From: SVEL01 sp045126475
Lineage (GTDB): Bacteria > Bacillota > Clostridia > Lachnospirales > Lachnospiraceae
Assembly (NCBI GenBank): GCA_045126475.1
Contig: JBGVOL010000025.1
Span: 1 to 8,200, forward strand
Direction of reading: 5' to 3'
Length of the DNA: 8,200 nt
Below, one piece after another: positions 6,671 through 8,200 of this stretch. Both the position numbers and the translations under genes were made by a program. Positions within the stretch are counted from its first letter, which is position 1. Every line of letters starts with the position of its first letter. Under the pieces are notes generated by a model. It saw nothing but the letters and a program-made list of their open reading frames with translations, searched no databases and was not told where the DNA came from.

Positions 6671-6707
6671 TTGATTTCTTGGAAATCCTATTGTATGCTC
6701 ATATATA
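6671..6707 (+). promoter_or_regulatory. Candidate ftsH promoter region with overlapping dyad
   Basis: Two overlapping sigma-A-like arrangements are visible: TTGATT (6671-6676) with TATGCT (6694-6699), and TTGGAA (6679-6684) with TATATA (6702-6707). Each has a 17-base spacer and four of six matches per hexamer. A perfect small dyad, GATTTC-TTG-GAAATC (6673-6687), overlaps both -35 elements and could be an operator. It is about 55-90 bases upstream of ftsH, a plausible position. With such AT-rich sequence chance matches are common. Confidence 0.35.
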
Positions 6708-6709
6708 GG

Positions 6710-6730
6710 AAAATCCGCTTAACGGATTTT
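6710..6730. terminator. Terminator-like hairpin between phoR and ftsH
   Basis: AAAATCCG (6710-6717) and CGGATTTT (6723-6730) form a perfect 8-bp stem with a five-base CTTAA loop. The A-run on one side and T-run on the other are those of a short bidirectional intrinsic terminator in which the U-tract is part of the stem. The GC core is only three pairs, so termination may be weak. If the ftsH promoter lies upstream as suggested, the hairpin would instead sit in the ftsH leader. It is the best candidate for ending the phosphate operon. Confidence 0.45.
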
Positions 6731-6760
6731 GCAGCATGTTTATGCAGAAATGGAGTATAG

Positions 6761-8200
6761 ATGGACGTAAATAATAAATTTGATGAAAACAGCAATAGTG
6801 ACGAAAATCTTAAGAATAAAAACAGTTCTACAGATAATCAGCGAAATAACAATAATAACTATCCTCAGGGCAATAACTATGGAAACGGTTATGGCCCCGG
6901 AAACGGTTATGGTCCCGGAAATGGTTACGGCCCGGGAAATGGTTACGGCCCAGGCAATTTCGGAGGTACTAACGGATATAATAATAACTACTATAATAAT
7001 AACAATTATAACAATAACGGCAATAATAATAACAATGGGTATAATAACGGCAACCGGGGAAATAACGGACAGAACGGTAAACGTAATTCACCTACGTTTT
7101 TGATAATTATTGTGGCAGCCATAGTTACCATTCTTTTGGTGTACTTTATGAGCTCAATGTTTGAGTCTGCCACATCAAAGGAGATTGGATACGACCGGTT
7201 TCTTGAAATGCTTGACAATGGTGAGGTAAAATCGGTTAAGATTACAAGTGAGGGAAAGATTGTAATCACACCAAGCAAGACAACATCGACAAATACAGGT
7301 ATTGAGTTTACTTACTGGACAACTGCAATAAGCGTTGAACAGCTTCATGAGGAACTTAAAGCTGCTTCGGAGAAATATGATATTGAATATAAGGCAGATA
7401 TGTCTGATTCGCAGTCAACTATAGTTGATATACTTCTTGCATACATTATTCCTTTTGCCATAATATACTTCTTTATGGGAATGTTGTTCAAACGCATGGG
7501 AAAAGGCGGCGCCATGGGTGTGGGAAAATCAACCGCCAAAATGTATATGGAGAAGGAAACGGGTGTTACATTTAAAGATGTGGCAGGACAGGATGAGGCG
7601 AAAGAGTCACTTACGGAGATAGTTGACTTTCTTCATAATCCGGGTAAATATTCAAAAGTCGGAGCCAAGCTTCCGAAGGGGGCTCTTCTTGTAGGACCTC
7701 CGGGAACAGGTAAGACACTTCTTGCCAAAGCTGTTGCAGGTGAGGCACACGTGCCGTTTTTCTCACTTTCAGGTTCAGATTTTGTTGAATTATATGTGGG
7801 TGTTGGTGCATCGAGAGTAAGAGATTTATTTAAGACAGCACAGCAAAATGCACCTTGTATTATCTTTATTGACGAGATAGATGCTATCGGTAAGAGCCGT
7901 GACTCAAAATACGGTGGTGGTAATGACGAGCGTGAGCAGACACTTAACCAGCTCCTTTCGGAGATGGATGGATTTGATTCGTCAAAGGGTCTTCTTATAC
8001 TTGCGGCAACAAACAGACCGGATGTCCTTGATAAGGCACTTCTTCGTCCGGGAAGATTCGACAGAAGAATTATCGTTGATAAGCCTGATTTGAAGGGAAG
8101 AGTAGATATTCTTAAGGTTCATTCAAAGAATGTTGCCATGGATGAAACTGTTGATTTGGAGGCCATCGGTCTTGCAACAAGCGGTGCCGTAGGTTCGGAT
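6761..8200 (+). CDS. ftsH: ATP-dependent zinc metalloprotease FtsH (3' truncated by window)
   Basis: Membrane-anchored AAA+ protease that degrades misfolded and regulatory membrane and cytosolic proteins. The reading frame runs from ATG 6761 (GGAG at 6752-6755, five-base spacing; a stop codon lies immediately upstream in frame) to the end of the window, 480 codons. Residues 1-112 are an unusual cytoplasmic Asn/Gly/Tyr-rich extension. Then come TM1 (113-133), the extracellular FtsH_ext domain (about 134-220), TM2 (about 221-242) and the AAA+ domain. The AAA+ domain shows Walker A GPPGTGKT (312-319), the pore-loop segment ELYVGVGASRVRDLF with Tyr345, Walker B IIFIDEIDAIG with Asp371 and Glu372, and the second region of homology ending LLRPGRFDRR with candidate arginine fingers Arg432 and Arg435. 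The HEXXH protease domain is beyond the window and could not be checked. Separated from phoR by 114 bases, so probably its own transcript. Confidence 0.95.
   Translation, partial: MDVNNKFDENSNSDENLKNKNSSTDNQRNNNNNYPQGNNYGNGYGPGNGYGPGNGYGPGNGYGPGNFGGTNGYNNNYYNNNNYNNNGNNNNNGYNNGNRGNNGQNGKRNSPTFLIIIVAAIVTILLVYFMSSMFESATSKEIGYDRFLEMLDNGEVKSVKITSEGKIVITPSKTTSTNTGIEFTYWTTAISVEQLHEELKAASEKYDIEYKADMSDSQSTIVDILLAYIIPFAIIYFFMGMLFKRMGKGGAMGVGKSTAKMYMEKETGVTFKDVAGQDEAKESLTEIVDFLHNPGKYSKVGAKLPKGALLVGPPGTGKTLLAKAVAGEAHVPFFSLSGSDFVELYVGVGASRVRDLFKTAQQNAPCIIFIDEIDAIGKSRDSKYGGGNDEREQTLNQLLSEMDGFDSSKGLLILAATNRPDVLDKALLRPGRFDRRIIVDKPDLKGRVDILKVHSKNVAMDETVDLEAIGLATSGAVGSD
6881..6952 (+). repeat. Four tandem 18-base repeats within ftsH (GNGYGP x4)
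   Basis: Four in-frame 18-base units (6881-6898, 6899-6916, 6917-6934, 6935-6952) each encode Gly-Asn-Gly-Tyr-Gly-Pro, residues 41-64 of FtsH; a partial fifth (Gly-Asn) follows. Units differ only at synonymous third positions (AAC/AAT, TAT/TAC, GGC/GGT, CCC/CCG/CCA). The protein repeat is therefore perfect although the DNA has diverged, which suggests selection on the peptide or recent expansion with silent drift. Confidence 0.9.

Noticed and set aside
6881..6952. Tandem repeat as a possible CRISPR array or non-coding minisatellite
   Set aside because: The units are contiguous without spacers, in frame with ftsH, and differ only at synonymous positions.
6780..7103. 107-codon frame on the plus strand (Met/Ile/Thr-rich, repeated MV-E-type units)
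   Set aside because: It is a +1 shadow of the repetitive ftsH N-terminal coding sequence; the repeat units arise from the 18-base repeats read out of frame.

Overview
The window is an AT-rich stretch from a Firmicute, most likely a Lachnospiraceae-type Clostridia. The evidence is the codon and amino-acid character, strong AGGAG/GGTGAT-type ribosome binding sites, a lipoprotein rather than soluble periplasmic PstS (so a Gram-positive envelope), and B. subtilis-style PhoP boxes (TTAACA repeats with an 11-bp period). The genus assignment is inference; there is no rRNA or other marker.

Layout, all genes on the + strand. Positions 1-258 hold no gene but form a long imperfect palindrome, a MITE-like element with arms of about 80 bases and a GC-rich centre. 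Positions 259-411 are the regulatory region of the following operon: two PhoP boxes (269-285), a candidate promoter (295-323) and a short structured leader. Positions 412-6646 are a complete phosphate-starvation cluster, pstS-pstC-pstA-pstB-phoU-phoP-phoR, with short gaps and a 1-base overlap (TAATG) between the last two genes. A 114-base intergenic region holds a terminator-like hairpin and candidate promoters. It is followed by ftsH (6761 onward), cut by the window end after 480 codons, before the zinc-protease domain.

How it works together: PstS is the lipid-anchored phosphate-binding protein, PstC and PstA form the membrane channel and PstB is the ATPase. PhoU links transporter state to the PhoR sensor kinase, which phosphorylates PhoP. 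PhoP would in turn act on the PhoP boxes in front of pstS, closing an autoregulatory loop. A 14-bp hairpin between pstS and pstC probably keeps pstS mRNA more abundant than the rest of the operon.

Most of the window is ordinary in gene content. Three things stand out. (1) PstS is circularly permuted relative to the standard family order: the half that normally ends the protein comes first, directly after the lipobox. (2) FtsH carries a 112-residue Asn/Gly/Tyr-rich low-complexity N-terminal extension with four perfect GNGYGP repeats. (3) The palindromic element sits directly against the PhoP boxes. I see no CRISPR array, tRNA, rRNA, transposase or defence system.
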